DNA from: an uncultured Pseudophaeobacter sp.
GTDB taxonomy: Bacteria; Pseudomonadota; Alphaproteobacteria; Rhodobacterales; Rhodobacteraceae
Assembly: GCA_905479575.1 (NCBI GenBank)
Contig: CAJQNB010000003.1
Location: forward strand, 1 to 64,000
DNA length: 64,000 bases
Direction: 5' to 3'
Positions 16,951 to 24,626 of this stretch are shown here, one piece after another. The notes under the pieces were generated by a model that did not search any database, was not told the origin of the DNA, and worked only from the letters and a program-made list of their open reading frames with translations. How positions within the stretch are numbered: the stretch's first letter is position 1; each line of letters opens with the position of its first letter. A program made the translations under genes and the position numbers.

Positions 16951-18000
16951 TTAGTCCTCGCAAAACGCCCAGGGAGATCCAATGCTGAGCCCCAGCTGGC
17001 TGCCCTCAGGGTAGCGCACCCGGCTTTCGGCCATCAGCTCGGCCCCCTCAGGGGTTCGAAGCATGAGCCGATAGCGCCCGCCCAGATAGGTGCTGCGGGT
17101 CACTGCAGCCCGCAGATCACCGGTTTCGGTTATGGTGATATCTTCGGGGCGCAGGCAGAGCTGGTTGGGCCTGTCCGCGCTGGTCTGCACCGAAATCTGC
17201 GTGCCCAAAAGCAGCGCCGCGCCCTGCCCCTTGCCCCTGCCCGGGGTAAAATCGCTGATCGGCAGCACTGTGCCCTCGCCAACAAAACCCGCGACAAAGC
17301 GATTGCAGGGCCGACTGTACAGCGCCTCCGGGGTGTCGAACTGTACGATGCGCCCCTCATGCATCACCGCGATCCGGTCGGCCATCGCCATGGCCTCGGC
17401 CTGATCATGGGTCACATAGACCATGGTGGCGCCGGTACGGTGGTGGAAATCCAAAAACACCTCCTGCATCGAGGCCCGCAGCGCCACATCCAGATTGGCC
17501 AGGGGTTCATCCAGCAAAACCGCCTGCGGGTCCGACACCAGACAGCGCGCCAGGGCAACCCGCTGCCGCTGCCCTCCGGACAGATCCGCAGGCATACGGT
17601 CGGCAAAAGCCACCAGCCCGGTGGCCTGCAAGGCGGCTTCGGTTTGGCGGCTTTGCTCGGATTTTGACAGGCCGCGAACCTCCAGCGCAAAGGAGACATT
17701 GCGGCGCACGGACATATGCGGCCAGAGCGCATAGGACTGGAAGACAAAGCCGATATTGCGCGCCTCGGGTGGCACCGCATGCCCCGTCGCCGCATTTGCC
17801 ATTTCCTGTGCACCGATGGACAGGGCGCCAGAGGTGGGGGCCTCAAACCCCGCCAGCAGCCGCAGCAAGGTTGACTTGCCACACCCCGATGGGCCCAGAA
17901 GGGCGACAAATTCACCGTCTTGGATGGTGGCGCTGATGGCATGCAAGGCGGGGATGCCTGCAAATTGCTTTTCAACAGCGTCCAGTTTTATGTCTGCCAT
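16951..18000 (-). CDS. ABC importer ATPase (FbpC/AfuC/PotA type)
   Basis: The 349-residue ATPase has Walker A GPSGCGKST (36-44), the signature LSGGQRQRVALARCL, Walker B VLLDEPLANLD and a C-terminal TOBE-like regulatory domain (from about residue 240: LCLRPEDITI). This domain plan is that of the ferric-iron, spermidine/putrescine, 2-aminoethylphosphonate and hexose-phosphate importers. Its start overlaps the permease gene by 13 bp. It should drive the permease 17988-19691 together with the binding protein 19691-20659. Confidence 0.9.
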   Translation of the reverse strand: MADIKLDAVEKQFAGIPALHAISATIQDGEFVALLGPSGCGKSTLLRLLAGFEAPTSGALSIGAQEMANAATGHAVPPEARNIGFVFQSYALWPHMSVRRNVSFALEVRGLSKSEQSRQTEAALQATGLVAFADRMPADLSGGQRQRVALARCLVSDPQAVLLDEPLANLDVALRASMQEVFLDFHHRTGATMVYVTHDQAEAMAMADRIAVMHEGRIVQFDTPEALYSRPCNRFVAGFVGEGTVLPISDFTPGRGKGQGAALLLGTQISVQTSADRPNQLCLRPEDITITETGDLRAAVTRSTYLGGRYRLMLRTPEGAELMAESRVRYPEGSQLGLSIGSPWAFCED

Positions 18001-19691
18001 GGCAGGCTTCCTTTTGGCAGGTGACGCGCCGAGATCTGCAGGCCGGCCATCAAGCCCATCACCACCAGAACAATGGTCATGGCAAGCGCCGACGCCATCA
18101 CCGTCTCACCGCTGTCATCCAGGTTAAAAATCATCACGCCGAGGGTCTCAGTCCCCGAGGACCACAACAGCGCGGAAACGGTCAGCTCATTGAAGGCGGT
18201 CAGGAAAACCAGGATCGCCCCCGCCGCCGCCGCCGGTGCAGAAAGCGGCAGGATGATTAGGCGCAGGCGCTGAAACAGCGTGGCACCGACGGATTGCGCG
18301 GCTTCGTTCATCGCCGGGTCAAGCTGACGGATGCTGGCCTGAATGGGACGAAACATAACCACCAGGAACCGCGCCAGATAGGCGAGGAATATAATCCAGA
18401 TGGTGCCGTAGAGTGTCGCATCGGTGAACGGCAGATTGATCAACAACAGGATCATCGCAATCGCCAGCACCACCCCCGGCAGCGCATAGGGCAGATCCAC
18501 AAGCGCATCAAACACCCGCCCCAACCGCGACGGGTTGCGCTCCATCAGCCAGGCCAGCGGCAGGCAGATCAGCACCAACGCCACAGCGGCGCCACTGGCC
18601 AGGCCCAGTGAGTTCACAAAGGCCCGCGCCGTGGCTGGTTGGCGAAACAGCGCCTCATGCCAGGAAGCCAGGGTCACGGTCTCAAAGCTCAGCGGCACAC
18701 CGTAGGCGGGCACCAGCGAGGTGGCGATCAGCCCCAACATCGGCAGCACCAGAATGGCGCAGACAACCAGCCAGAGGCCAATCTCGATGGGCAGGCGCGC
18801 AGATCCCAGCGGCATAGCCAGCGGCCGCGCGGTGGAGCCCACCAGATGCACCTTTTGGCGCGACTGGAAAAACCGCTGCAACAGGATGCCGCAGATGGCG
18901 ACACAGCCAATGACCATGGCCAGAACCGCCACCTCGGCCAGCACAGTCGAGGACAGGCCGGACAGACGCTGGTAGATCAGCGTTGGCAGGGTGGAATACC
19001 CCGCTGGAATGCCCAGCATCGCCGGAATGCCAAAGTTCCCCAAGGCGGTCACAAAGGTAATGGCAATGCCCGCCGCCAGGCTGGGCAGACACAGCGGCAG
19101 AATGATATGCCACCACAGCCGCAGCCCGCTGGCACCACTGATCCGGGCAGCCTCGACCACGTCTTGTGGGATGGCACGCAGACCGGCGCGCAGGGTCAAA
19201 AAGATGATCGCAGTATGCTGGATCCCCAGCAGCAGGATGATGCCGCCCTGCGAATACAGCGGTTGCGGTGTGCCCATGGCTGGCGCCAGTCCCAGGGTTT
19301 TTAGCAACACCGAGGACGGCCCCATGATCTGCGTCCAGGACAGCGCAGTAATCTGCGGCGGGATCATCATCGGGATCATCAGGCAGAACACCAGGGTTGT
19401 CTTTGCCCGCAGGTCGGTCAGGGCCACCAGAAAAGCAAAGGCGCTGCCGATCAGCAGTGACACCAGGGTGCCAAATCCCGCTGTGATCAGCGAGTGTTTC
19501 AGCGCCAATTGGGTCTGGCTCTGCATCAACACCTCTGAAAACAGGCTCAGGTTCAGTTGGTCGTCGATGGTGACGCCTTCAACAAACAGCCGCAAAACAG
19601 GAGTCAGCGTCAGGGCAATCGCAATCAAGAGGATAAAGGAAAGCAGCCGGTGCTCGGACCGGCTGCCTCCCGCTGTTTGGGGCATGAACAT
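17988..19691 (-). CDS. ABC importer permease with two fused membrane domains (FbpB/AfuB type)
   Basis: The 567-residue protein has about twelve membrane helices in two homologous halves, each with an EAA-type loop (VEAARISGASGLRLWWHIILP in the first, NEAAQSVGATLFQRLRLIILP in the second; both shortened here to their core). This fused arrangement is characteristic of FbpB/AfuB permeases, whose members carry ferric iron or hexose phosphates. The start codon shares one base with the stop of the binding-protein gene (TAATG), so the two are coupled. Confidence 0.9.
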   Translation of the reverse strand: MFMPQTAGGSRSEHRLLSFILLIAIALTLTPVLRLFVEGVTIDDQLNLSLFSEVLMQSQTQLALKHSLITAGFGTLVSLLIGSAFAFLVALTDLRAKTTLVFCLMIPMMIPPQITALSWTQIMGPSSVLLKTLGLAPAMGTPQPLYSQGGIILLLGIQHTAIIFLTLRAGLRAIPQDVVEAARISGASGLRLWWHIILPLCLPSLAAGIAITFVTALGNFGIPAMLGIPAGYSTLPTLIYQRLSGLSSTVLAEVAVLAMVIGCVAICGILLQRFFQSRQKVHLVGSTARPLAMPLGSARLPIEIGLWLVVCAILVLPMLGLIATSLVPAYGVPLSFETVTLASWHEALFRQPATARAFVNSLGLASGAAVALVLICLPLAWLMERNPSRLGRVFDALVDLPYALPGVVLAIAMILLLINLPFTDATLYGTIWIIFLAYLARFLVVMFRPIQASIRQLDPAMNEAAQSVGATLFQRLRLIILPLSAPAAAAGAILVFLTAFNELTVSALLWSSGTETLGVMIFNLDDSGETVMASALAMTIVLVVMGLMAGLQISARHLPKGSLPWQT

Positions 19692-20659
19692 TAGTTGGCC
19701 CCAAAGATCTCAGCAAATTTGGCCTTGTTGGCCTCGGCATTTTGCAAGGCAACCGCCGGGTCAAAATCCATCAGCTTGATATCGGCGCGGGCAGGAAAGC
19801 CTGCAGGTACGCCCATGTCGTTGCGCGCGGGGATATATCCCATCTCCAGAACCAGATCCTGGCCCTTTTGGCTCAGCACAAAATCAACAAAGCGTTGGGC
19901 CGCATCGGTGTTTTTGGCAGTGGACAGGATGGCCACTGGCTCGGTCACATAAGAAACGCCCTCTTTTGGGAAGACAAACTCAACCGGGGAACCCTTGGCC
20001 TGGTTGCGGATGGCGAGGAAATCAACAACCATTCCGTAGGGCTTTTCGCCCGCAGCAACAGCTTTGAAGGTGCCGCCGTTGCCGCCTTTGGCACGGGCGT
20101 CATTTGCGGCCAGATCGCTGTAGTAGTCCCAGCCCAGGTCCTTGTCGCCGGTCAGGGTTGCCAGGTGAATCAGCGCAGCACCGGAATAGAGCGGCGATGG
20201 CATGGCGATCTGCCCCTTCAGCGCCGCATCGTTCAGATCGGCCCAGGAGGTCGGCGCGGTCTCAACACCGGTGTTATACACGATGCCGGTGGTGATCAGC
20301 TTGGTCGAGTGGTAAAACCCTGCCGCGCTATACAGCGCCGGATCATAGGCTGTGGCTTCGGGGGACTGATAGGCGGTCAACAGTCCTTCCTGCGCCATGC
20401 CTTCCAGGGTCACGGTATCTGCAATCAGCAAAACGTCGGGCTGCGGATTGCCCGCTTCGATTTCGGCACGCAGACGGGCCATCAGCTTGGTGGTGCCATC
20501 GCGCACCCACTCTACCTCGGTGCCCGGGTTGGCAGCCATAAAGGCATCTACGGTCTTTTGTGCATCGGCATTGGGCTGCGAGGTATACAGCGTCAGGGTA
20601 TCCGCAACACTTGCAGTGGATACGCAGGCCAGGGCAGCGGCGGTCAGAAAGCTCTTCAT
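19691..20659 (-). CDS. ABC importer periplasmic binding protein (FbpA/AfuA type)
   Basis: The protein (322 aa from ATG 20659, 323 from ATG 20662) has a signal peptide (about residues 1-20, ending SVADT) and a class II periplasmic-binding fold. The mature start LTLYTSQPNADAQKTVDAF and the block WVRDGTTKLMARLRAE match the iron/AEP/hexose-phosphate binding cluster. Fe(III)-binding members use a C-terminal YY pair that I do not see, while AfuA of Actinobacillus pleuropneumoniae, originally annotated as an iron protein, binds hexose phosphates. GGAG lies upstream of the paired ATGs. It is the first gene of the six-gene operon, with a Pho box and a dyad in front. Confidence 0.86.
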   Translation of the reverse strand: MKSFLTAAALACVSTASVADTLTLYTSQPNADAQKTVDAFMAANPGTEVEWVRDGTTKLMARLRAEIEAGNPQPDVLLIADTVTLEGMAQEGLLTAYQSPEATAYDPALYSAAGFYHSTKLITTGIVYNTGVETAPTSWADLNDAALKGQIAMPSPLYSGAALIHLATLTGDKDLGWDYYSDLAANDARAKGGNGGTFKAVAAGEKPYGMVVDFLAIRNQAKGSPVEFVFPKEGVSYVTEPVAILSTAKNTDAAQRFVDFVLSQKGQDLVLEMGYIPARNDMGVPAGFPARADIKLMDFDPAVALQNAEANKAKFAEIFGAN

Positions 20660-20681
20660 CATAAATCTCCAGAGATTTTGC

Positions 20682-20695
20682 CTTTCGAACGAAAG
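20682..20695. promoter_or_regulatory. CTTTCG-AA-CGAAAG dyad, candidate DeoR operator 1
   Basis: A perfect 6+2+6 inverted repeat lies 20 bp upstream of the binding-protein start, inside the leader of the operon. TTTCG half-sites are common in operators of DeoR-family regulators, and the divergent gene encodes one. A related dyad occurs at 20809. Confidence 0.6.
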
Positions 20696-20726
20696 ACACG
20701 TGATGGGGAGCTTATTGCTGCCTGAT

Positions 20727-20744
20727 GCAACAGGTTTATGACAG
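20727..20744 (-). promoter_or_regulatory. Pho box upstream of the importer operon
   Basis: Read on the minus strand, toward the binding-protein gene, the sequence is CTGTCAT AAAC CTGTTGC. This has the 7-4-7 layout of the E. coli Pho box (CTGTCAT AAAW CTGTCAY), with the first heptamer exact. It lies about 65 bp upstream of the start codon, a suitable place for PhoB activation. Confidence 0.65.
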
Positions 20745-20808
20745 CCATGTATATGTTTTATTACTGTTTTCGCAACGATCTCTTTACTGTAAGTGACAGG
20801 CAGAACAA

Positions 20809-20818
20809 CTTTCGAAAG
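20809..20818. promoter_or_regulatory. CTTTCGAAAG palindrome, candidate DeoR operator 2
   Basis: A perfect 10-bp palindrome with the same TTTCG/CGAAA core as the dyad at 20682 overlaps the ribosome-binding region of the DeoR gene. This is a natural position for autorepression. Confidence 0.55.
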
Positions 20819-20825
20819 AAACCTT

Positions 20826-21605
20826 ATGAAGCGCAGTGACTTGGACATTCGACGCGACCAGATTGTTGCCCTGCTGGCAGAAAACGGCAGCCTGTCAGCG
20901 CAAGAGCTGTGCCAGCGCCTCAAGGTTTCGGTGCAGACGATCCGCGCCGATCTGCGCGATCTGGACGAGGCCTCTTTGGTGCAACGCCGCAATGGCGTCG
21001 CCCGGTTGCGCCAGCAGGCCGAAAATATCGGGTATCTGCCCCGTCTCACGGTCTCCCACAGCGAAAAACACCAAATCGCACAGGCGGTTCAGCAGCTGGT
21101 CCCCCATGGTGCCAGGGTGGCGCTGGGAACAGGAACCACCGTCGCCCAATGCGCCCGGCTGCTGGCCACCCGGCAAGATCTCTTGGTCGCCACCAATTCG
21201 CTTCACGCGGTCATGGCGCTGCAACATGCGCCGGGGGCGCGGGTCGAAATGGCGGGCGGATCGGTGCGATTGCGGGATCTGGACGTAATCAGCCCTGCCA
21301 GCATCGAATTTTTTGCCCGCTACCGCATGGAACAGGCCATATTCAGCTGTGGTGGCATCTCCCAAAGTGGCGAAGTGCTGGACTACAACACAGAAGAAAT
21401 CACCGCCCGTCAGGCCATCGCCGCCTGCGCCAAACAAAAGATCCTGGTGGTGGACAGCGCCAAGTTCGACCGGGACCTGCCCTGCCAGATGCAGCACCTC
21501 TGGGACTACGATGTGGTGGTGACGGGAGCAGAGCTGTCAGAAAGTTTACGCAAAAAATGCGCCGCATCAGGATGCAGGACCATCCAGGTCGCCCTCCCGC
21601 AATAA
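20826..21605 (+). CDS. DeoR/GlpR-family transcriptional regulator
   Basis: The 259-residue protein has an N-terminal DeoR helix-turn-helix (about residues 6-57: RRDQIVALLAENGSLSAQEL then KVSVQTIRADLRDL) and a C-terminal sugar-phosphate-binding domain with GTGTTVAQCARLL, TNSLHAVMAL and a final DSAKFDR. DeoR regulators usually sense phosphorylated sugars or related phosphates. It is divergent from the six-gene importer operon, and matching dyads lie before both. ATG 20826 starts the usual N-terminus; an upstream ATG at 20793 is possible but would place the second dyad inside the gene. Confidence 0.9.
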   Translation: MKRSDLDIRRDQIVALLAENGSLSAQELCQRLKVSVQTIRADLRDLDEASLVQRRNGVARLRQQAENIGYLPRLTVSHSEKHQIAQAVQQLVPHGARVALGTGTTVAQCARLLATRQDLLVATNSLHAVMALQHAPGARVEMAGGSVRLRDLDVISPASIEFFARYRMEQAIFSCGGISQSGEVLDYNTEEITARQAIAACAKQKILVVDSAKFDRDLPCQMQHLWDYDVVVTGAELSESLRKKCAASGCRTIQVALPQ

Positions 21606-21612
21606 CAGGTGC

Positions 21613-21651
21613 AAAAAAGAAACCCCCGCAAACCAGTCCGGTTTGCGAGGG
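21613..21651 (-). terminator. Rho-independent terminator after efp
   Basis: The arms 21623-21634 and 21640-21651 form a 12-bp stem with one mismatch around a 5-base loop. On the minus strand the stem is followed by TTTCTTTTTT, so it terminates efp. The plus side lacks a T-run. Confidence 0.8.
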
Positions 21652-21676
21652 TCAAATGCGTCGACGACACCTTCGA

Positions 21677-22240
21677 TCAGGCGCGTTCGGCGTATTCCAT
21701 GGTTTCGGTATTGACCACGATCATTTCGTCCTGGCCAACAAACGGTGGTACCATGACCTTGACCCCATTCTCTAGCACCGCAGGCTTAAAGGAGTTGGCA
21801 GCAGTCTGCCCCTTTACCACCGGCTCGGTCTCGACAATTTTGCAGGTCACTTTTTGTGGCAATGTCGCATTCAGGGCTTCTTCTTCGTAGAATTCCATCA
21901 CAATTGTCATGCCGTCCTGCAAGAAAGGACGACGATCGCCCAGCAGCTCGGCGGACAATTCGATCTGTTCGTAGGTTTCGGTATCCATGAACACCAGCAT
22001 GCCGTCGCTCTCATAGAGAAACTGCTGGTCTTTTTGCTCCAAACGCACGCGCTCAACCTTGTCGGCGCTGCGGAAACGTTCGTTCAGTTTCGAGCCATTG
22101 CGCAGGTTGCGCAGCTCGACTTGGGCAAAGGCGCCGCCTTTACCGGGCTTTACGTGATCGACCTTGACTGCGGCCCAAAGACCACCGTTGTGCTCCAGAA
22201 CATTGCCGGGGCGGATCTCGTTACCATTGATCTTGGGCAT
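21677..22240 (-). CDS. efp: Translation elongation factor P
   Basis: The protein (187 aa) has the three-domain EF-P plan: a KOW-like N domain, then two OB folds. The exposed loop [10 protein letters not shown] carries the lysine (about residue 34) that EpmA-type enzymes modify in other bacteria. EF-P relieves ribosome stalling at polyproline. Length and sequence are normal. It is divergent from the 105-residue protein at 22459, with an AT-rich 218-bp gap between them. Confidence 0.97.
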   Translation of the reverse strand: MPKINGNEIRPGNVLEHNGGLWAAVKVDHVKPGKGGAFAQVELRNLRNGSKLNERFRSADKVERVRLEQKDQQFLYESDGMLVFMDTETYEQIELSAELLGDRRPFLQDGMTIVMEFYEEEALNATLPQKVTCKIVETEPVVKGQTAANSFKPAVLENGVKVMVPPFVGQDEMIVVNTETMEYAERA

Positions 22241-22339
22241 CTGAAAAATCCATCTGGGAAGGTTGATGATATATTAAGCGTCCCTATATCTGTCGTGGTC
22301 ACAACTGGCAAGACAACGATATCTCGTAGTTACGCCAGA

Positions 22340-22371
22340 AAAGCTATGCGATTTTTGCATGAAAGCTATGC
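22340..22371. promoter_or_regulatory. Direct repeat AAAGCTATGC, two copies 22 bp apart
   Basis: AAAGCTATGC occurs at 22340-22349 and again at 22362-22371, so the copies are two helical turns apart on one DNA face. They lie in the divergent efp/22459 promoter region and could be a paired regulator site. Confidence 0.45.
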
Positions 22372-22389
22372 ATATACAGGCTATTCGAA

Positions 22390-22407
22390 TCGTCACAGTT
22401 CCGTCAT
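22390..22407 (+). promoter_or_regulatory. Weak Pho-box-like direct repeat
   Basis: TCGTCAC AGTT CCGTCAT has the 7-4-7 spacing of a Pho box, with GTCA shared by both heptamers but C in place of T at the second position. It lies about 50 bp before the gene at 22459. It may instead be a site for another response regulator that reads GTCA repeats. Confidence 0.3.
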
Positions 22408-22458
22408 AAGGAACGCCACGCCGAGAATTGCAATAGCAAGAACAATAAAGGAAACGGG

Positions 22459-22776
22459 ATGCGAGATTTCGTTGACGGCACTGCATACAATAATGAACAG
22501 GGCAACCGAGCACGCAAGCTCTTTGCCGCTGTTGTATTGGCTGCCTTGGATGATGCCATTGCCGATGATAAAAAATACGGCAACGGCCCCGAACAGATCG
22601 CCCGCTGGGCGCGCTCGCGCGATGGTCGCGAAGTGCTCAGCTGTGCTGGCATTGACCCCAATGAGCGGGTTGTCGGTGGGTTGATGGATTTTGTTGGTCG
22701 GGGTGTGCGCACCTCTGTTGCCCTGTCGCGCGAAGAAAGCGAACGGCGCAACGCTGCTCAGGCCGAAGCCGCCTGA
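22459..22776 (+). CDS. Conserved Rhodobacteraceae protein of unknown function (possibly DUF6280)
   Basis: This 105-residue soluble, charged protein begins [20 protein letters not shown] and contains a helical middle and an Arg/Glu/Ala-rich C-terminus. I remember near-identical proteins across roseobacters, annotated as DUF6280, but I cannot check that. AAAGGAAACGGG precedes the ATG, and a terminator follows at 22829, so it is a single-gene unit. The strong conservation I recall and the elaborate upstream region suggest a real regulated function, which is unknown. Confidence 0.75.
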   Translation: MRDFVDGTAYNNEQGNRARKLFAAVVLAALDDAIADDKKYGNGPEQIARWARSRDGREVLSCAGIDPNERVVGGLMDFVGRGVRTSVALSREESERRNAAQAEAA

Positions 22777-22828
22777 AGCCGACCAAGGCCCAAAAGGCCG
22801 AACAAATGATCACAGATCTATAGAAAAG

Positions 22829-22855
22829 CGCGTCCTGGGGGGCGCGTTTTTCTTT
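22829..22855 (+). terminator. Rho-independent terminator after the 105-residue protein gene
   Basis: CGCGTCC (22829-22835) pairs with GGGCGCG (22840-22846), including one T-G pair, around a 4-base loop and is followed by TTTTTCTTTT. Confidence 0.75.
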
Positions 22856-23032
22856 TGCGCCCCATCCCGTCACAGGCAACTGGTCAAAGGCAACCTGTCG
22901 CAGATCCTCCACCCAAAGGCGGTTTTCCCCGCGCTTGCCCGCGCAATTTACGAGATTGATCAAAAAACCCTTTTCCTTGCTGGCTCAATCGGCAATCAGA
23001 CAGCAAAGACCAGACCGCACGAGGAGAACGCC

Positions 23033-24493
23033 ATGACGGCACGCGCACTGATGATCCAGGGCACCGGCAGTAATGTCGGGAAATCTCTCCTTGTGGCGGG
23101 GCTGGCGCGGGCCTTTGTGCGCCGGGGCCTCACAGTGGCGCCATTCAAATCCCAGAACATGTCCAACAATGCCGCCGTCACCCCAGAGGGCGGCGAAATT
23201 GGCCGCGCCCAGGCGCTGCAGGCGCGGGCCGCCGGGCTGGCGCCCCATGTGGACATGAACCCGGTGCTCCTGAAACCCGAAACCGACACCGGGGCTCAGC
23301 TCATCGTGCAGGGCAAGCGGCGCGGCACCCAGTCTGCGGGCTCCTTTATGCGCGATAAGTCCGGGCTGCTGGAAGCGGCGCTGGACAGCTATCACCGTCT
23401 GGCGGCGGGCGTTGATCTGGTACTGATCGAAGGCGCAGGCTCACCAGCTGAAACCAACCTGCGCCGGGGCGATATCGCCAATATGGGCTTTGCCTGCGCC
23501 GTGCAGGCGCCTGTTGTTCTGGTCGGAGACATCCACCGTGGCGGCGTCATTGCCCAGATTGTCGGCACCCAGGCGGTGCTTGACCCAACGGATCTAGAGC
23601 GCATTGTCGGCTTTGCGGTGAACCGCTTTCGCGGCGATGTCAGCCTGTTTGATGCGGGGCGCGATGATATTGCCCGGCGCACCGGCTGGCCCTCGCTGGG
23701 GGTGATCCCGTGGTTTTGGGAGGCCTGGAAACTGCCGGCCGAAGACATGATGGATATCGCCTCGCGCCAGGGCGGAGCCTGCAAGGTGGTTGTGCCGCAG
23801 CTGGAGCGCATGGCGAATTTTGACGATCTTGACCCGCTGGCCGCCGAACCCGAGGTCACGGTTGAGATCGTGCCCCCGGGCCGTGCCCTGCCAGGGGATG
23901 CGGATCTGGTGCTGATCCCGGGCAGCAAATCCACCATTGGTGACCTTGCCTATCTGCGCGCCCAGGGCTGGGATATCGACATTCTGGCCCACCACCGGCG
24001 CGGCGGCCATGTGCTGGGCCTGTGCGGCGGCTATCAGATGCTGGGCAAAACCATCGACGACCCCCTGGGGGTTGAGGGCGCACCGGGCAAGGTGGCGGGC
24101 CTGGGCCTGCTGGACGTGCACACCGTAATGTCAGACGACAAACGCGTCACCCTGACCGAGGCCAGCAGCCTGCAGGGTGGCTTGCCCGTGCAGGGCTATG
24201 AAATTCACATGGGACGCACCACGGGGGCCGATTGCACACGGGGCTGGCTACAGATCGCCGACCGGGTAGAGGGCGCCGCCTCTGCGGATGGGCGGGTGCT
24301 GGGCTCTTATCTGCATGGGTTGTTCAGCGCCGATGGTTTTCGGGCGCATTACCTATCCCAGCTCGGCTATGACAGCTCCACCCAGTATGAAGACAGTGTC
24401 GAAGATACGCTGGATGCCCTGGCGGACCATCTAGAACAGCATATGGATCTGGATCATCTGCTCTCACTGGCGACAGAGGTGCCTGCCCCATAA
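23033..24493 (+). CDS. cobQ: Cobyric acid synthase
   Basis: The 486-residue enzyme amidates four side chains of adenosylcobyrinic acid a,c-diamide, using glutamine and ATP, in cobalamin synthesis. The N-terminal dethiobiotin-synthetase-like domain starts [16 protein letters not shown] and includes [10 protein letters not shown]. The C-terminal glutaminase domain has its Cys in [11 protein letters not shown] and a late His in [11 protein letters not shown] 23033 has GAGGAG upstream and starts the conserved sequence. No other cob genes are adjacent, and I see no cobalamin riboswitch in the 170 bp before it. Confidence 0.94.
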   Translation: MTARALMIQGTGSNVGKSLLVAGLARAFVRRGLTVAPFKSQNMSNNAAVTPEGGEIGRAQALQARAAGLAPHVDMNPVLLKPETDTGAQLIVQGKRRGTQSAGSFMRDKSGLLEAALDSYHRLAAGVDLVLIEGAGSPAETNLRRGDIANMGFACAVQAPVVLVGDIHRGGVIAQIVGTQAVLDPTDLERIVGFAVNRFRGDVSLFDAGRDDIARRTGWPSLGVIPWFWEAWKLPAEDMMDIASRQGGACKVVVPQLERMANFDDLDPLAAEPEVTVEIVPPGRALPGDADLVLIPGSKSTIGDLAYLRAQGWDIDILAHHRRGGHVLGLCGGYQMLGKTIDDPLGVEGAPGKVAGLGLLDVHTVMSDDKRVTLTEASSLQGGLPVQGYEIHMGRTTGADCTRGWLQIADRVEGAASADGRVLGSYLHGLFSADGFRAHYLSQLGYDSSTQYEDSVEDTLDALADHLEQHMDLDHLLSLATEVPAP

Positions 24494-24626
24494 GCGCGAA
24501 GGGACCCACTGGTTTTGGCAACCGCATAGACAAAGCGGGGGTCTGAGCGGAGCAAACAGAGTCCACAGGTCCAGTTTCCACTGGACCGCACTCCAGGTCT
24601 GCTTGAAACAGCCAGGCGAAGTCCGG

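Noticed and set aside
16351-17667. Long plus-strand frame across the hydrolase and ATPase genes
   Set aside because: It crosses two well-supported minus-strand genes and has low-complexity Arg/Gln/Gly composition typical of shadow frames.
22861-23032. Possible cobalamin riboswitch before cobQ
   Set aside because: I do not see the conserved B12-box core or the needed stem arrangement. The region is short and GC-rich.
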